Positions 8,345 through 17,337 are shown, counted from the first letter of the stretch. The stretch: DNA of 64,000 nucleotides from Syntrophopropionicum propionicicum_A (GCF_048984525.1 NZ_JBMGJC010000008.1:1-64000), one strand, 5' to 3'. The notes: a model not told the origin generated them from the sequence alone. Numbers and translations: made by a program.

Positions 8345-8606
8345 AGGGGGTCAGGCTTGAATTATTCACTTATTCTTCCCATCTTCGAATAATTTCTTTA
8401 GCATAAACTGTAACCTTTGATTCCTTGACTTAATTCTTGATATCATTGATGGTGGCAAATTGAGTTTTGGGCTAATGCCGTACTTGTTATTTTACTACGC
8501 TTTTCACTTATCAAAACTATGGCTTTTCTAATATCAGATAATTTTTACAGCTTGGTTCTCCTCTACAAGATCAACATAAAATAAGTAAATATTTCAAGCC
8601 TGACCC
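8345..8606. mobile_element. 262-bp MITE-like element with terminal inverted repeats
   Basis: The left end begins GGGGTCAGGCTTGAATTATT. The right end, read on the minus strand, begins AGGGTCAGGCTTGAAATATT. About 24 of the 28 terminal bases match as an inverted repeat. Inside, minus-strand fragments read DIRKAIVLISEKRSKITSTA and then ISRIKSRNQRLQF, interrupted by a stop and a frame change. They could be a decayed DNA-binding tail of a transposase. The right 77 bases are shared with 7093-7172. A non-autonomous element is inferred. Confidence 0.5.
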
Positions 8607-8613
8607 TGATAAT

Positions 8614-9078
8614 TTACTTCCGCACCCTAAATACTAACCCATTATTAATTTCTATTAGCTCCCGGCTCGTAATCCGCACTAAAGAATACTCTGAACCTCC
8701 ACCGGTATAGACAAATTCCTTCTCCATCACCTTCGGGTCAATGATAAAAGTAGCCTTATACCCAAAGGAAGGAACCCCGCCACAAGGATACCCAGTCTTT
8801 TCTAATATTTCTTTTTCTGTGGCAGTTCTTGGCCTTTCGATCTTCAAAGCCTTACCGACTCTTGATGTACTTGCCCTATCTTCTCCTTTTACAATTGCCA
8901 CAATCAAATCCCCTTCGTTATTAACCATACAGATGTTTTTAACAAGATCGTCTGGGTTTGCTCCGGCGGCATTTGCTGCTTCTTGAACAGAATGGCATAT
9001 TTGGTCGAAGTGTAAATGTTCTGCATTCATGTTCTTACCCATCATATAACCTTTAAGCTTTTCCTCATACTCTTCCAT
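8614..9078 (-). CDS. YbaK/EbsC-type aminoacyl-tRNA deacylase
   Basis: About 154 residues from the ATG of MEEYEEKL, chosen because AGGAGG lies eight bases upstream; longer starts lack such a site. The fold signatures are VKNICMVNNEGDLIVAIVKG, the conserved lysine region KALKIERPRTAT, TGYPCGGVPSFG and YTGGGSEYSLVRI. YbaK/ProX-type proteins hydrolyse mischarged tRNA such as Cys-tRNA(Pro), acting free in the cytoplasm. The exact editing specificity cannot be told from sequence alone. The stop lies eight bases from the MITE-like element. Confidence 0.8.
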   Translation of the reverse strand: MEEYEEKLKGYMMGKNMNAEHLHFDQICHSVQEAANAAGANPDDLVKNICMVNNEGDLIVAIVKGEDRASTSRVGKALKIERPRTATEKEILEKTGYPCGGVPSFGYKATFIIDPKVMEKEFVYTGGGSEYSLVRITSRELIEINNGLVFRVRK

Positions 9079-9225
9079 AGTTTTCCCTCCTATTTTAAAC
9101 GCCGAACATGACATGCCTTTAGCGTAACAAGTACGCAGTCACCAGGCTGTTTGCCGATTTTTGCACGAAGGTCCTTACGCAAACCTGTGAATGCCGGGAC
9201 ATAGAAGGATAGATTTTACAGAGGC

Positions 9226-9660
9226 TTATTTTTGAACAGCGTTAAACTGCGGGGTGTCCGCCATGTGGTGGACTTTGGCCCAGAACTCCGCGGGCACCGG
9301 CATCACCGACAGGCGCGGCAAACGAACCAGCTCCCAGTTCGCAAAAGCGGGGTCACTCTTGATCCGGGCCAGCGAAACCGGACGGTTCAGGCGATAACCA
9401 GCGGTTAAGTCTACCATGTAAAGGCCTTCCTGCCGCGGGTCGGGATAGGGACCGGAAGCGACAAGGGCCACGCCGGTAACAGATTTCTCCTTGCCGGTGT
9501 GGTAAATGAACGCCAGGTCCCCGGGCTGCATATTCTTGATGTTTTTAAGAGCGGCAAAATTCTTTACGCCGTCCCAGACGTCCCGGCCGGCTTGTTCCAG
9601 GTCAGAATAACTGTATTCTCCCGGCTCGGTTTTCATCAGCCAGTAAGTTATGCCGGGCAC
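9226..9660 (-). CDS. EVE domain protein
   Basis: A 144-residue protein, essentially one EVE domain: YWLMKTEPGEYSYSDL, WDGVKNFAALKNIKNMQPGD, FIYHTGKEKSVTGVA and a final TPQFN. EVE domains have a PUA-like fold and are thought to bind modified DNA or RNA bases; some occur in restriction systems, though none is adjacent here. The GTG start at 9660 has AAGGA upstream at good spacing. The domain assignment is firm, the role is not. Confidence 0.85.
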   Translation of the reverse strand: MPGITYWLMKTEPGEYSYSDLEQAGRDVWDGVKNFAALKNIKNMQPGDLAFIYHTGKEKSVTGVALVASGPYPDPRQEGLYMVDLTAGYRLNRPVSLARIKSDPAFANWELVRLPRLSVMPVPAEFWAKVHHMADTPQFNAVQK

Positions 9661-9683
9661 CTCGCTTTCCTTCTTATGTCAAG

Positions 9684-9751
9684 AGTGTGTCAGGGGGACG
9701 GGGTTGTTGACACACCCGGGTGTGTCAACAACCCCGTCCCCCTGACACACT
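9684..9751. repeat. Perfect 68-bp palindrome, REP-like family B
   Basis: Two inverted units (GTGTCAGGGGGACGGGGTTG ... TGACAC) meet at CCCGGG and form an unbroken 34-base inverted repeat. It lies between the EVE start and the lipoprotein stop. It can form a very stable hairpin and may act as a terminator or as a REP-type mobile repeat. Related copies are at 16229, 20387 and 27407. Confidence 0.9.
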
Positions 9752-9766
9752 AACCACTACTAAGGT

Positions 9767-10768
9767 CTAAGGAAGCTCTGCATAAAGCTTGATCTCTTTT
9801 ACAATTCCCTTTTCCACTTCAAAAATCATATACTTATATTCTTCCCGTACGCTGAACTCATATGCGCAGTTATTGTCGTCGGTCCTGCCGTCCGGGAATA
9901 TCTTGATACCTTTGTATGCCTCTTTCAGCTGGGCCAGGGTGGATCCGACGGTAATCCCCCCGGGCGTCTGCAGTTTTGAACTTGTTAGATCCACGCTCAT
10001 GAGCCAGAACTCTTTCCCGTTATCTTTCGGTGAAAATAACTGTATAACAATGCCCACATATTTAAGCGTTTTTATATGCGAGCCTGAATATGTGTCAGCT
10101 GTGCTTCCCAGCACCTCATTGTTCTCCGAAACCAGTTTGCCAAGAAGAACGGTTAGGTCCGCTTCTTTATACCAGCTTTTCAAAGATATCGGCCGGTTGC
10201 CAGCCATCAAAGAATATTCGTCGGTCTCGTTTTGCGGTTTTTGCTGCCCGGCTGCGCTTGCTTCTTCCCCGCCATCAGCTTTCTTTATCGTAAAGCTGCC
10301 GATAACCGCATCGAAATCTTTTTCCAAGGCCCTGAATCCCTGTATGGTTTTTTCGGAGGCGTCCGGCGGGACCTGGACATCAGTGGCGTGGGCCCAGCCG
10401 AAATGATAACTGCCGGATTCCCCCAGGTACCTGAGACCATACATGTCCTCCAGCTCTTTTAAGTTATCCCGCGAGAATTCTTTTTTGTCATAAGTTTCGA
10501 TCCTTCCGACCACGCCGAAGACCTGTTCCGGATGCTTTGCCTGCACCTCTTTATCAACAAAATAAATTAAGTTCCCTTCTTCCTTTATATCAACCTTCTG
10601 TGCAAAATCACCGGGCAGGTTTAAAGAAAAACCATACTTTTCATTTTCATAGACAAAATCTTGGTTGGGTTTGCTGTTGCACGCGCTTAGCAAAACCGCA
10701 CACGCTATTACCGTTGTTAACAACATAATTAACCTTATAATACGGGGTTTTTTCTTGCCAAACCTCAT
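9767..10768 (-). CDS. Putative lipoprotein
   Basis: A 333-residue secreted protein. Residues 1-30 contain a basic start, a hydrophobic core and a lipobox (LLSAC), predicting lipidation at Cys30 and anchoring on the outer face of the membrane. Residues about 38-160 (YENEKYGFSLNLPGDF onward) resemble domains that begin with a 'Y.N..YGFSL..P' strand in clostridial lipoproteins. The C-terminal half (SLKSWYKEADLTVLLGK) is a separate compact domain of unknown function. No enzyme motif is seen. It lies 34 bases downstream of the methyltransferase gene. Confidence 0.65.
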   Translation of the reverse strand: MRFGKKKPRIIRLIMLLTTVIACAVLLSACNSKPNQDFVYENEKYGFSLNLPGDFAQKVDIKEEGNLIYFVDKEVQAKHPEQVFGVVGRIETYDKKEFSRDNLKELEDMYGLRYLGESGSYHFGWAHATDVQVPPDASEKTIQGFRALEKDFDAVIGSFTIKKADGGEEASAAGQQKPQNETDEYSLMAGNRPISLKSWYKEADLTVLLGKLVSENNEVLGSTADTYSGSHIKTLKYVGIVIQLFSPKDNGKEFWLMSVDLTSSKLQTPGGITVGSTLAQLKEAYKGIKIFPDGRTDDNNCAYEFSVREEYKYMIFEVEKGIVKEIKLYAELP

Positions 10769-10801
10769 AGCTACGCCAGCCTTTCTTTAATAAATTTTTT
10801 A

Positions 10802-11770
10802 TTATTCCACAATGTATAAATATCTGCGTGCCAGGCCCTTTTCGTACAGTTCCTTGCCGCTTTTGCCTTCTCTCAATTTAGCCTCGTACAAATCTATATT
10901 CCCCTCGCGTTCAAAGTCATTCTTATACTTGGGCAGTGCTTTCACGGCATTTTCATAAAGCGAATGCTCATTTTCGCTGTAATCCACCGTTTTATACAGC
11001 ATCCCGTTCTGTCGTAGAACACGGGCAATCCTGGTGTTGTCACGATGCAGGGAAATCTCGTTTTTTCTCGTCTCGTCGAATATATATTGCGAGCTGTATA
11101 AATACAACCGGTTGTTTTCAATGCTTTTTAATTGCCTAATCAGCCCGTCCAAATCATTGCTGAAATAAAGGCTGTCGATTGACAGTGTGATACTTGGCTT
11201 TAAATCATAAGAAGCCAGCATATCAATATCCCCGTTTATATATGAGATCACTTTGCCGCATTTTTTTACAATAGAGTGTTCTATCTGGTCAATACCAATG
11301 CCGTGGCAGCCATATTTACTGGCCAGGCAGTCAAGGATACTCCCCGGGCCGCAGCCGAGGTCCAAAACCGTATCGCTCTTTAAAACCGCTACTGAACTAA
11401 AAAGATAATCCAGTTGGGATTTGTCCATCATGTTGAAAAGGTACATTCGGTAGCCGTAAATTTCTTCGCAATAATCCAAATAGGCGGCACTGTCCGTGGA
11501 ACGGTCCATCAGGCGGTTATAATCGTCCTTCGCCCTAATCTTGTTTATCTTAAAAGATTCATTTCTCCCCATTTTTGTCAGTTTAAATTCGTTTTCACCT
11601 TGGCTGGTCAGGAATCCGTCCATTGCCAGCCGCTCAATACTTTCTTCAATGACGAATCCCTGGCCCTGCATCCACTCCAATTGCCGCCTGATTGCATCGA
11701 CTGTAACAGCCTGGTCCTGGTTTTCAAGATTATAAGCAATATATAGTAATATCTCCAAAATATCTTCCAT
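10802..11770 (-). CDS. SAM-dependent methyltransferase with winged-helix-like N-terminus
   Basis: A 322-residue protein. Residues 1-75 look like a small helical DNA-binding-type domain. Motif I of class I methyltransferases is VLDLGCGPGS (135-144), followed by an acidic GIGIDQ and SIDSLYFSNDL. The substrate is unknown. The N-terminal region lacks a convincing HTH signature, so a regulatory role is only a guess. Probably co-transcribed with the downstream lipoprotein. Confidence 0.7.
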   Translation of the reverse strand: MEDILEILLYIAYNLENQDQAVTVDAIRRQLEWMQGQGFVIEESIERLAMDGFLTSQGENEFKLTKMGRNESFKINKIRAKDDYNRLMDRSTDSAAYLDYCEEIYGYRMYLFNMMDKSQLDYLFSSVAVLKSDTVLDLGCGPGSILDCLASKYGCHGIGIDQIEHSIVKKCGKVISYINGDIDMLASYDLKPSITLSIDSLYFSNDLDGLIRQLKSIENNRLYLYSSQYIFDETRKNEISLHRDNTRIARVLRQNGMLYKTVDYSENEHSLYENAVKALPKYKNDFEREGNIDLYEAKLREGKSGKELYEKGLARRYLYIVE

Positions 11771-11924
11771 TGGTACAGTCCTTTTTCTTTAAACTTAAAA
11801 CACCCAATATGCAACTCTATAAGTACCGGGTTGTAGTCAAAGTCTCTATTTTTTAAATCCGCTTGGCTCCTTTTCAATGGTCCGTGACAAGAGTACGGTT
11901 ATACAGACATACTTGTTCTCAGAC

Positions 11925-12011
11925 CGTGTCAAGAGGACAGTTCTCCTGACACGATTTTATCTCCGGATATAAAACTCGAAATCGTGTCACGAAAACCGTC
12001 CCCTGGACACG
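11925..12011. repeat. Degenerate REP-like repeat pair, family A
   Basis: Two diverged units (GTGTCAAGAGGACAGTTCTC and the reverse, ACCGTCCCCTGGACACG) in inverted orientation with a 30-base spacer. They are part of the same family as 40132 and 47419 but accumulate mismatches, so this looks like an old copy. The surrounding 11771-12157 has no gene. Confidence 0.6.
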
Positions 12012-12157
12012 CTCCCCTGTCACTTTATCTAACTGGATATACTCTCTTGATGTATTACCCGTGAGCCTGTCATGATTTCATCACCATAGATTATGCAAAA
12101 TGATTTTGTCGATACTCCGATGTACCCGCCCCTCTGTCAATGTAGCCTTTCCCTATC

Positions 12158-14068
12158 TCAACCCTCCACCAGGCTCAGCCACATTTCCATGTGGTCGTTG
12201 AGCTGTGAGCGGGCTTCCTCGAGCTCGCCCTGCCGCTTCTGGCAGGCCAGGTAATCCTGGTAGACTTCAGGCAGAAAAAGCTCAGCCTCGAGGCGGGAAA
12301 TTGTTGCTTCAAGTTCCGCGATAGACTGCTCCAGTTCTGCAATCCGGCGGCGGTGCATGCGTTTTTGCCGCTCCTCTTCCTTCTTCTGCAGGTAGTTTTT
12401 CTTTTCCGTGCTTTCCGCCCGGACCGGCTCAGCGTCGGCCGTCCTAACCGGCTGCTGTTCCCGTTCAGCTTTTTTTAGAAAATAATAATCGTAGTTCCCC
12501 AGGTAGCTGGAAATCCCGCCAGTCGAGAGTTCAAGCACCCTGGTCGCCACTTTGTTAATGAAGTAACGGTCGTGCGATACAAACAGGATTGTGCCCGGAT
12601 AGCCGTCCAGGGCCTCCTCCAGCACCTCCTTGCCGGGCAGGTCCAGGTGGTTGGTGGGCTCGTCCAGGATTAAGAGATTAGCTTTTTGCAGCATCAACGC
12701 GGCCAGGGCCAGGCGGGATTTTTCGCCGCCGCTCAGGTCTGCCACACTTTTTTTTACCTCGTCGCCCCGGAATAAAAACCTGCCCAGCACTGTCCGGATA
12801 TCCACCTCGTCCAGGTTGGGGTAGCGGTCCCAGAGCTCGTGCAATACCTGCTTGTCCCCGTTTAATCCCTGCTGTTCCTGGTCGTAATAGCCAATCTGGA
12901 CATGATTGCCCGGCCTGATCCTTCCTGCCAGCGGTTTAAGCTGGCCTGCTATAGTTTTCAGGAGGGTGGACTTGCCGATCCCGTTGGGGCCGACCAAGGC
13001 CACCCGCTCGCCCCTGTTGATTTGGAAGTCCAGGCCTTGGGCCAGGGCCTGGCCCGCGTAACCGATGCCCAGGCCTTCGGCCTGCAGCACATCCACGCCG
13101 CTGGGACGTGTAACGTTGAAAGAAAGAGCCACCCGGCGCTCCCTGCCGGGGCGTTCCAGGCGTTCCATCTTTTCCAGCGCCTTGAGGCGGCTTTGCGCCC
13201 GTTTGGTGGTGTCCTTGGCGGCGATATTGCGCCGCACGAATTCCTCCTGGCGGGAAATTTCGGCCTGCTGCCGGTTGTAGTCTTTCAGCTGCTGCTCGAG
13301 CAGAACAGCTTTTTGTTGGATAAACGAGCTGTAGTTGCCGGTGTAACGGGAAAGGCCGGCGGGGGTTAATTCATATATGATCTTAACCAGGGCGTCAAGG
13401 AAATACCGGTCGTGAGATACCACCAGCACAGCCCCGCGGTATGTCTTCAGGTACTGTTCAAGCCAGGCCAGGTTGTCCATATCCAGATAGTTGGTGGGCT
13501 CGTCCAGGATTAACAGGTCCGGTTCCCCGAGCAGGCAGCGGGCCAGGGCCAGGCGGGTTTTCTGGCCTCCGCTGAGGGTGTCGACCGGTGTAGAGAGGTC
13601 GGTATCGGCAAATTTCAGCCCGCTCAGCACCATGCGGATGCTGGTCTCATAGTCGAAACCTCCCCGGCTCTTAAACAGGGCGTAAAGGTTGTCGTAGTCC
13701 TCCAGCAATTGGCGGCTTGCGCCCTCGTCCGCGGAGGCTTCGGACATCTGCCGTTCCATAGCCCTCAGTTTTTTTTCCATATCAATAAGCGGGGTAAACA
13801 CCGCAAGCATCTCGTCCCAGATGCCGCGTCCGGATTCCAGGCCGCCGTCCTGGGCCAGGTAGGACAGAGAAAGGCCCCTGGACCTTGTTACTTCTCCCGC
13901 GTCAGGCGCCAAGCCGCCGGTTAATATTTTTAACAGGGTGGATTTGCCCGCCCCATTGACGCCGACAATACCAGCTTTTTCCCCGTCCTGGACGGTGAGG
14001 CTAATGCCGGTGAAAACCCTGTGAGAGCCGAAAGATTTTGATATTTGCGCCGCCTGCAGCAGGACCAA
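12158..14068 (-). CDS. ABC-F family ATPase, Uup/YdiF-like
   Basis: A 636-residue soluble protein with two ATPase cassettes and no membrane segment. The first has GVNGAGKST and LSGGQKTRLALAR with LDEPTNYLD; the second has GPNGIGKST and LSGGEKSRLALAA with LDEPTNHLD. A linker near residues 240-310 is rich in charged residues, as in ABC-F proteins. The C-terminus (about 530-636) is a coiled coil, as in Uup. ABC-F proteins act at the ribosomal E site or in antibiotic protection; the precise type is not determinable. Confidence 0.85.
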   Translation of the reverse strand: MVLLQAAQISKSFGSHRVFTGISLTVQDGEKAGIVGVNGAGKSTLLKILTGGLAPDAGEVTRSRGLSLSYLAQDGGLESGRGIWDEMLAVFTPLIDMEKKLRAMERQMSEASADEGASRQLLEDYDNLYALFKSRGGFDYETSIRMVLSGLKFADTDLSTPVDTLSGGQKTRLALARCLLGEPDLLILDEPTNYLDMDNLAWLEQYLKTYRGAVLVVSHDRYFLDALVKIIYELTPAGLSRYTGNYSSFIQQKAVLLEQQLKDYNRQQAEISRQEEFVRRNIAAKDTTKRAQSRLKALEKMERLERPGRERRVALSFNVTRPSGVDVLQAEGLGIGYAGQALAQGLDFQINRGERVALVGPNGIGKSTLLKTIAGQLKPLAGRIRPGNHVQIGYYDQEQQGLNGDKQVLHELWDRYPNLDEVDIRTVLGRFLFRGDEVKKSVADLSGGEKSRLALAALMLQKANLLILDEPTNHLDLPGKEVLEEALDGYPGTILFVSHDRYFINKVATRVLELSTGGISSYLGNYDYYFLKKAEREQQPVRTADAEPVRAESTEKKNYLQKKEEERQKRMHRRRIAELEQSIAELEATISRLEAELFLPEVYQDYLACQKRQGELEEARSQLNDHMEMWLSLVEG

Positions 14069-14441
14069 GGCTGACCTCCCCTTTCAACTATCAAGTTTAC
14101 AATAGTTGCCTGGATTCGACAAGCGTGAGACAGAATCAGGAGGAGGTTCCAGCGATTCGCTGAGGCTTTTATTGAAAAAGACTTTTGTTACTCATAAGCC
14201 GCGTCTGATTAATCTTCCTTTCATTGGTTTAATGTTATGACGTCGCAAAGAACAGGCAGGTTCATTTAACAGTACAAAGAAAACAGCCTGTTTGAACGTC
14301 AACATAATATAAAGGCCAGCCGCTCCAATAACTTCGCGTAGATTATACTTACGAGAGTACTTAGGAGGAACTGGCCTATTATAGGGAACGTACCACATTA
14401 GCATTCTGAAAGCGTGTCAAGAGAACCGTCCCCTTGACACG
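14069..14441. other. Intergenic region with a single REP-like unit
   Basis: It contains no convincing gene. A 70-codon frame at 14192-14404 lacks a ribosome site and family resemblance. A single family-A repeat unit (CGTGTCAAGAGAACCGTCCC ... TTGACACG) sits at 14413-14441, ending at the OsmC stop. Confidence 0.45.
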
Positions 14442-14864
14442 TTATTTATTGATTGAATATGTTGTATTAATTTCAACGTTATTCTTTAACATTGCCCAAA
14501 CCGGACAATAGGTCTGTTCGGATAATTGAATCGCCTTTTGCATATAAGTTCCATCAATATCACTGGATTGAACAATAAAATCAAGGTTTATTGTCTTAAA
14601 ACCAAGGGGGTGTTCGTCCCTTCTTTCTCCCCTTGCGGTTACTTTGAGACCTGATACGTCTTTACACATTTTTCTTAATAAAGACACAACGGTTGACCCA
14701 CTGCAGCTTGCCAGGCTGATTAATAACAAATGCAGCGGCATGTAGCCTTCTCCGTCTCCGAGGGGCGGTATATAATCTATAATTATAGACGGGTGGTCCG
14801 CTGCTTTACCCTCAAACTTAAGTTTTTGATTGATTAAAGTTGCACTTGCTTCAATATTACTCAT
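14442..14864 (-). CDS. OsmC/Ohr-family protein
   Basis: About 140 residues from the ATG of MSNIEASA, preceded by GGGGAGGA at suitable spacing; an upstream in-frame ATG lacks this. Family features are LHLLLISLASCSGSTVVSLL with the first redox cysteine and SEQTYCPVWAML with the second. OsmC-type proteins reduce organic hydroperoxides through these two cysteines. It lies immediately downstream of the TetR gene, and both have a similar operator-like site in front, so control by that repressor is likely. The assignment is good; the true substrate is unknown. Confidence 0.8.
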   Translation of the reverse strand: MSNIEASATLINQKLKFEGKAADHPSIIIDYIPPLGDGEGYMPLHLLLISLASCSGSTVVSLLRKMCKDVSGLKVTARGERRDEHPLGFKTINLDFIVQSSDIDGTYMQKAIQLSEQTYCPVWAMLKNNVEINTTYSINK

Positions 14865-14963
14865 AATACAAATCCTCCCCGTATTTATTGTGTAACGCAT
14901 ATCACTGAAGTTAATGCCGCACTACATCATTTTTTTCTACCCCCTTCATAATTTATAAAGCCT

Positions 14964-14987
14964 TTTATTTATCGTTCGATAGATAAA
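14964..14987. promoter_or_regulatory. TetR operator-like inverted repeat ahead of osmC
   Basis: The palindromic core TATCGTTCGATA (14970-14981) is flanked by TTTAT and ATAAA, also inverted. A closely related sequence occurs upstream of the TetR gene at 15609. That two sites share the core ATCGTTCG in these two positions supports a common repressor site. Confidence 0.5.
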
Positions 14988-15002
14988 AAAGCAAAAAAAA
15001 TA

Positions 15003-15593
15003 TTATTTAACAGCGCTTTTTTCAGCTAAAATTGCTCCGTATTCAAAAATCATATAGATTTCAGATCTTATTTGTTCCTCTGGAATGTCCTCATTAATCA
15101 GCACCAGCTTATCGACCATATTTTCAAGCAGCCTTATAAATATACTAACCAGCAGCTCACAGGCATGAGACTGTCCCCAATGTTTTCCGAGCAAGCTCCT
15201 GCTGTACTCTATCCTAGATTCTTCCCACTGTTTCAGCTTAATTTGTATTTCAGTATTCCCCTCGGTCCGCATCCAGGCCTTCAGGGCTAATTTGTACACA
15301 GACTTTTCGTATTCTGATAAATTTTTTCTTTGTAAAACATATTGAGTGTATATTTCCTTAATGTGTTCCTGCTTTGGCAGCTCCGACCTGAGCCTGTCAT
15401 TTATTCTAATAAATTCCACATAGGCAATTTCTTCATATAAGTCATTCTTATTTTTAAAATAGTAATATAGCATTGGCAATGAGCATTCAACCGCATTGGC
15501 TATTTCCCTGATCGAAGTCCCGTAATACCCTTTTTCACTAAACAGCTCGACGGCCTTAATCATTATTTTTTCTTTCAGCGTGTTTTCTCTCAT
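15003..15593 (-). CDS. TetR/AcrR-family transcriptional regulator
   Basis: A 196-residue regulator. The N-terminal HTH is classical: IMIKAVELFSEKGYYGTSIR, EIANAVECSLPMLYYYFKNK, then DLYEEI. The C-terminal ligand-binding part is helical and not conserved. It is transcribed towards the osmC gene, with operator-like repeats before both genes, so it probably represses itself and osmC in response to an unknown ligand. Confidence 0.85.
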   Translation of the reverse strand: MRENTLKEKIMIKAVELFSEKGYYGTSIREIANAVECSLPMLYYYFKNKNDLYEEIAYVEFIRINDRLRSELPKQEHIKEIYTQYVLQRKNLSEYEKSVYKLALKAWMRTEGNTEIQIKLKQWEESRIEYSRSLLGKHWGQSHACELLVSIFIRLLENMVDKLVLINEDIPEEQIRSEIYMIFEYGAILAEKSAVK

Positions 15594-15608
15594 TGAATAC
15601 CCTCGTGC

Positions 15609-15630
15609 TTATCTATCGTTCGTTAGGTAT
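15609..15630. promoter_or_regulatory. TetR operator-like inverted repeat ahead of tetR
   Basis: TTATCTATCGTTCGTTAGGT is an imperfect inverted repeat with the same ATCGTTCG core as the site at 14970. It is placed 15-37 bases upstream of the TetR start, which suits autorepression. Confidence 0.5.
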
Positions 15631-15699
15631 ATTTTAGGACTATCCTTTTTAATTGTCAAGTATTTTTTGCGCAGGATCACGGGGGTGAATTCCCTGGTC

Positions 15700-16167
15700 T
15701 TACATGTCTGATTTGCTTTTTTTTAAAAATATCCTTATAAACAGGCTGTATATAAAAAAAGCGATTGCCGCTCCGATCAGTCCGATCAAGGCAAACATAA
15801 CGGAATAAAATAGAATCCCGTATAATTCCCCTCTCGCCCCACTCCAAACCAGCCAGAGCATAAGGAAGGTATACAGAAATGATATCGCGGGCGCCATGCG
15901 AAACGCCAGGTTGTTCCTGTAAAGCCCGTAAACCAGCGCTCCCAGAAATAAAACCAGAGGGGGGTTAACGGTAAAGCTCTTGACCTCACTGGTAATAATA
16001 CTGTTGCCCCAGCTGTAGGTAACAGTTCCTTTCATCGGCTCAAACCCATTAGCAATTGCTATCGCCACCGGTACAAGCAGTATGACAATCAAAAGAATAT
16101 TCTTACCCTTCATCAACCTTACCATTCTTGCCCCCAATGTTTCCTTGCTGTCTTTACCTGCAACCAC
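15700..16167 (-). CDS. Membrane protein of unknown function
   Basis: A 155-residue protein with four hydrophobic segments (around 22-42, 69-84, 91-110, 117-145) and a lysine-rich end. The region between the first two (VTYSWGNSIITSEVKSFTVN) is probably outside the membrane. No recognised family. The start MVAGKDS has no strong ribosome site; an internal Met (MVRLMKGKN) is possible. Confidence 0.45.
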   Translation of the reverse strand: MVAGKDSKETLGARMVRLMKGKNILLIVILLVPVAIAIANGFEPMKGTVTYSWGNSIITSEVKSFTVNPPLVLFLGALVYGLYRNNLAFRMAPAISFLYTFLMLWLVWSGARGELYGILFYSVMFALIGLIGAAIAFFIYSLFIRIFLKKSKSDM

Positions 16168-16228
16168 ATCTAAGCATTTTACAGGTAAAGCATCTAAAAA
16201 TCGTACTCCATAATATAACGCATCTTCA

Positions 16229-16259
16229 GGGTGTCAACAACCCCATTCCCCTGACACCC
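16229..16259. repeat. Single REP-like unit, family B
   Basis: GGGTGTCAACAACCCCATTC ... CTGACACCC ends one base before the stop of the next minus-strand gene. It is a single unit with terminal complementarity (GTGTCA/TGACAC). Confidence 0.7.
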
Positions 16260-16260
16260 C

Positions 16261-17337
16261 CTAGAAACTAAACTCGGGTTTCAGCATATCTTTCAATGCC
16301 GAATATTCAACCGGGAACTCCTGTATCCCGGCGGCATAGGGCCAATGTTCGTACTGCTGGAAGTAGACCACAACCCCATTATTGGAAAGGTAAAAACCAT
16401 GGTCGTCCCTGATGGTATTGAAGGGTGCAATCGAATAATCAGGCAATATTCCTTCCTCCACCCTCTCAACTATCATATTCCTGACGGTATCGCTAATAAG
16501 AGCAACATAGTCCGCGTCAACCTTCATCAGGTCCTTGAGCTTGTATTCCCCGCCAGTTTTAAGGTCAAGGGTACGGGAACTTTGCACCGTCAGGCCATGC
16601 GCCCCCCCGGTGTACTGGTAATTCCTGAATACAACACTCAGCAGTCCGTTTTGATTGTATTTAAGACTGTAGTCGAAATAGGTCTCATACTTGTTTGGAC
16701 TGCCATAACCTGACGCGTTGGCTTTTTCCTTTTCATCAGCATTTTTCAGTCCTTCATTCCTGGCCTCCATGGCTGATTCTTTTAAGATTGAGTTTATACT
16801 GTCCTGTACGGTTTTGTCAGTTAAACCTTCAACCTGCGGATACTGCAGGGTTATCTTGATTATATCGGTCTCGGAAGCCTCTTTTATTGTTTTTATGGAA
16901 ATTGAGTTCTCTGTTACTCTTTCAAGTTGAACCATTCCGTTTTGCCTGTCCCAGCGGACTTCAAGCCCAAAGTTGGCGGAGAAGAAGTCTGCCCCCATGT
17001 ATGTGCTGTCTTTGATGTTTGTGTAATCTCCTCCCATGTAACTAACATGATCATTTGCGGTTATTTTATTATTGTTCAAATCGATCACTATGTTTTCCCC
17101 GGGACCGGTAACGGAAATCGTGTTATCTTTACCCCACCACTGTATTTCATATCCAAGGGCTTCACCGACCGCCCGCAGCGGCAGGTAAACATTTCCCCTG
17201 TCGATATAGGCTGCGGCTTCAATTTTTGCACCGTCCAGCGCGATAGCAGGCTGGCTGTCAGCTGCCGCAAAACCGTAACCGGGTATTGACAGAATCAATG
17301 AAATAATGGTCCCTGCCAAAAACAACCTTCTCATCAT
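16261..17337 (-). CDS. Copper amine oxidase-N domain and DUF3298-type secreted protein
   Basis: About 359 residues from the Met-Met at 17337, chosen because GGAAGGAG precedes it; the longer reading is less likely. A signal peptide (residues 1-25) is followed by a copper amine oxidase N-terminal-like domain (about 30-130, with YLPLRAVGEALGYEIQW), a module usually involved in envelope binding rather than oxidation. Then comes a DUF4163/DUF3298-like region (IKITLQYPQVEGL, YQYTGGAHG, FYLSNNGVVVYFQQYE) as in the anti-sigma RsiV tail. Its role is probably at the cell wall; the substrate is unknown. Confidence 0.7.
   Translation of the reverse strand: MMRRLFLAGTIISLILSIPGYGFAAADSQPAIALDGAKIEAAAYIDRGNVYLPLRAVGEALGYEIQWWGKDNTISVTGPGENIVIDLNNNKITANDHVSYMGGDYTNIKDSTYMGADFFSANFGLEVRWDRQNGMVQLERVTENSISIKTIKEASETDIIKITLQYPQVEGLTDKTVQDSINSILKESAMEARNEGLKNADEKEKANASGYGSPNKYETYFDYSLKYNQNGLLSVVFRNYQYTGGAHGLTVQSSRTLDLKTGGEYKLKDLMKVDADYVALISDTVRNMIVERVEEGILPDYSIAPFNTIRDDHGFYLSNNGVVVYFQQYEHWPYAAGIQEFPVEYSALKDMLKPEFSF

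Noticed and set aside
14192..14404. A 70-codon minus-strand frame between the ABC-F and OsmC genes
   Set aside because: No ribosome site, no family match, and no coding bias visible by eye.
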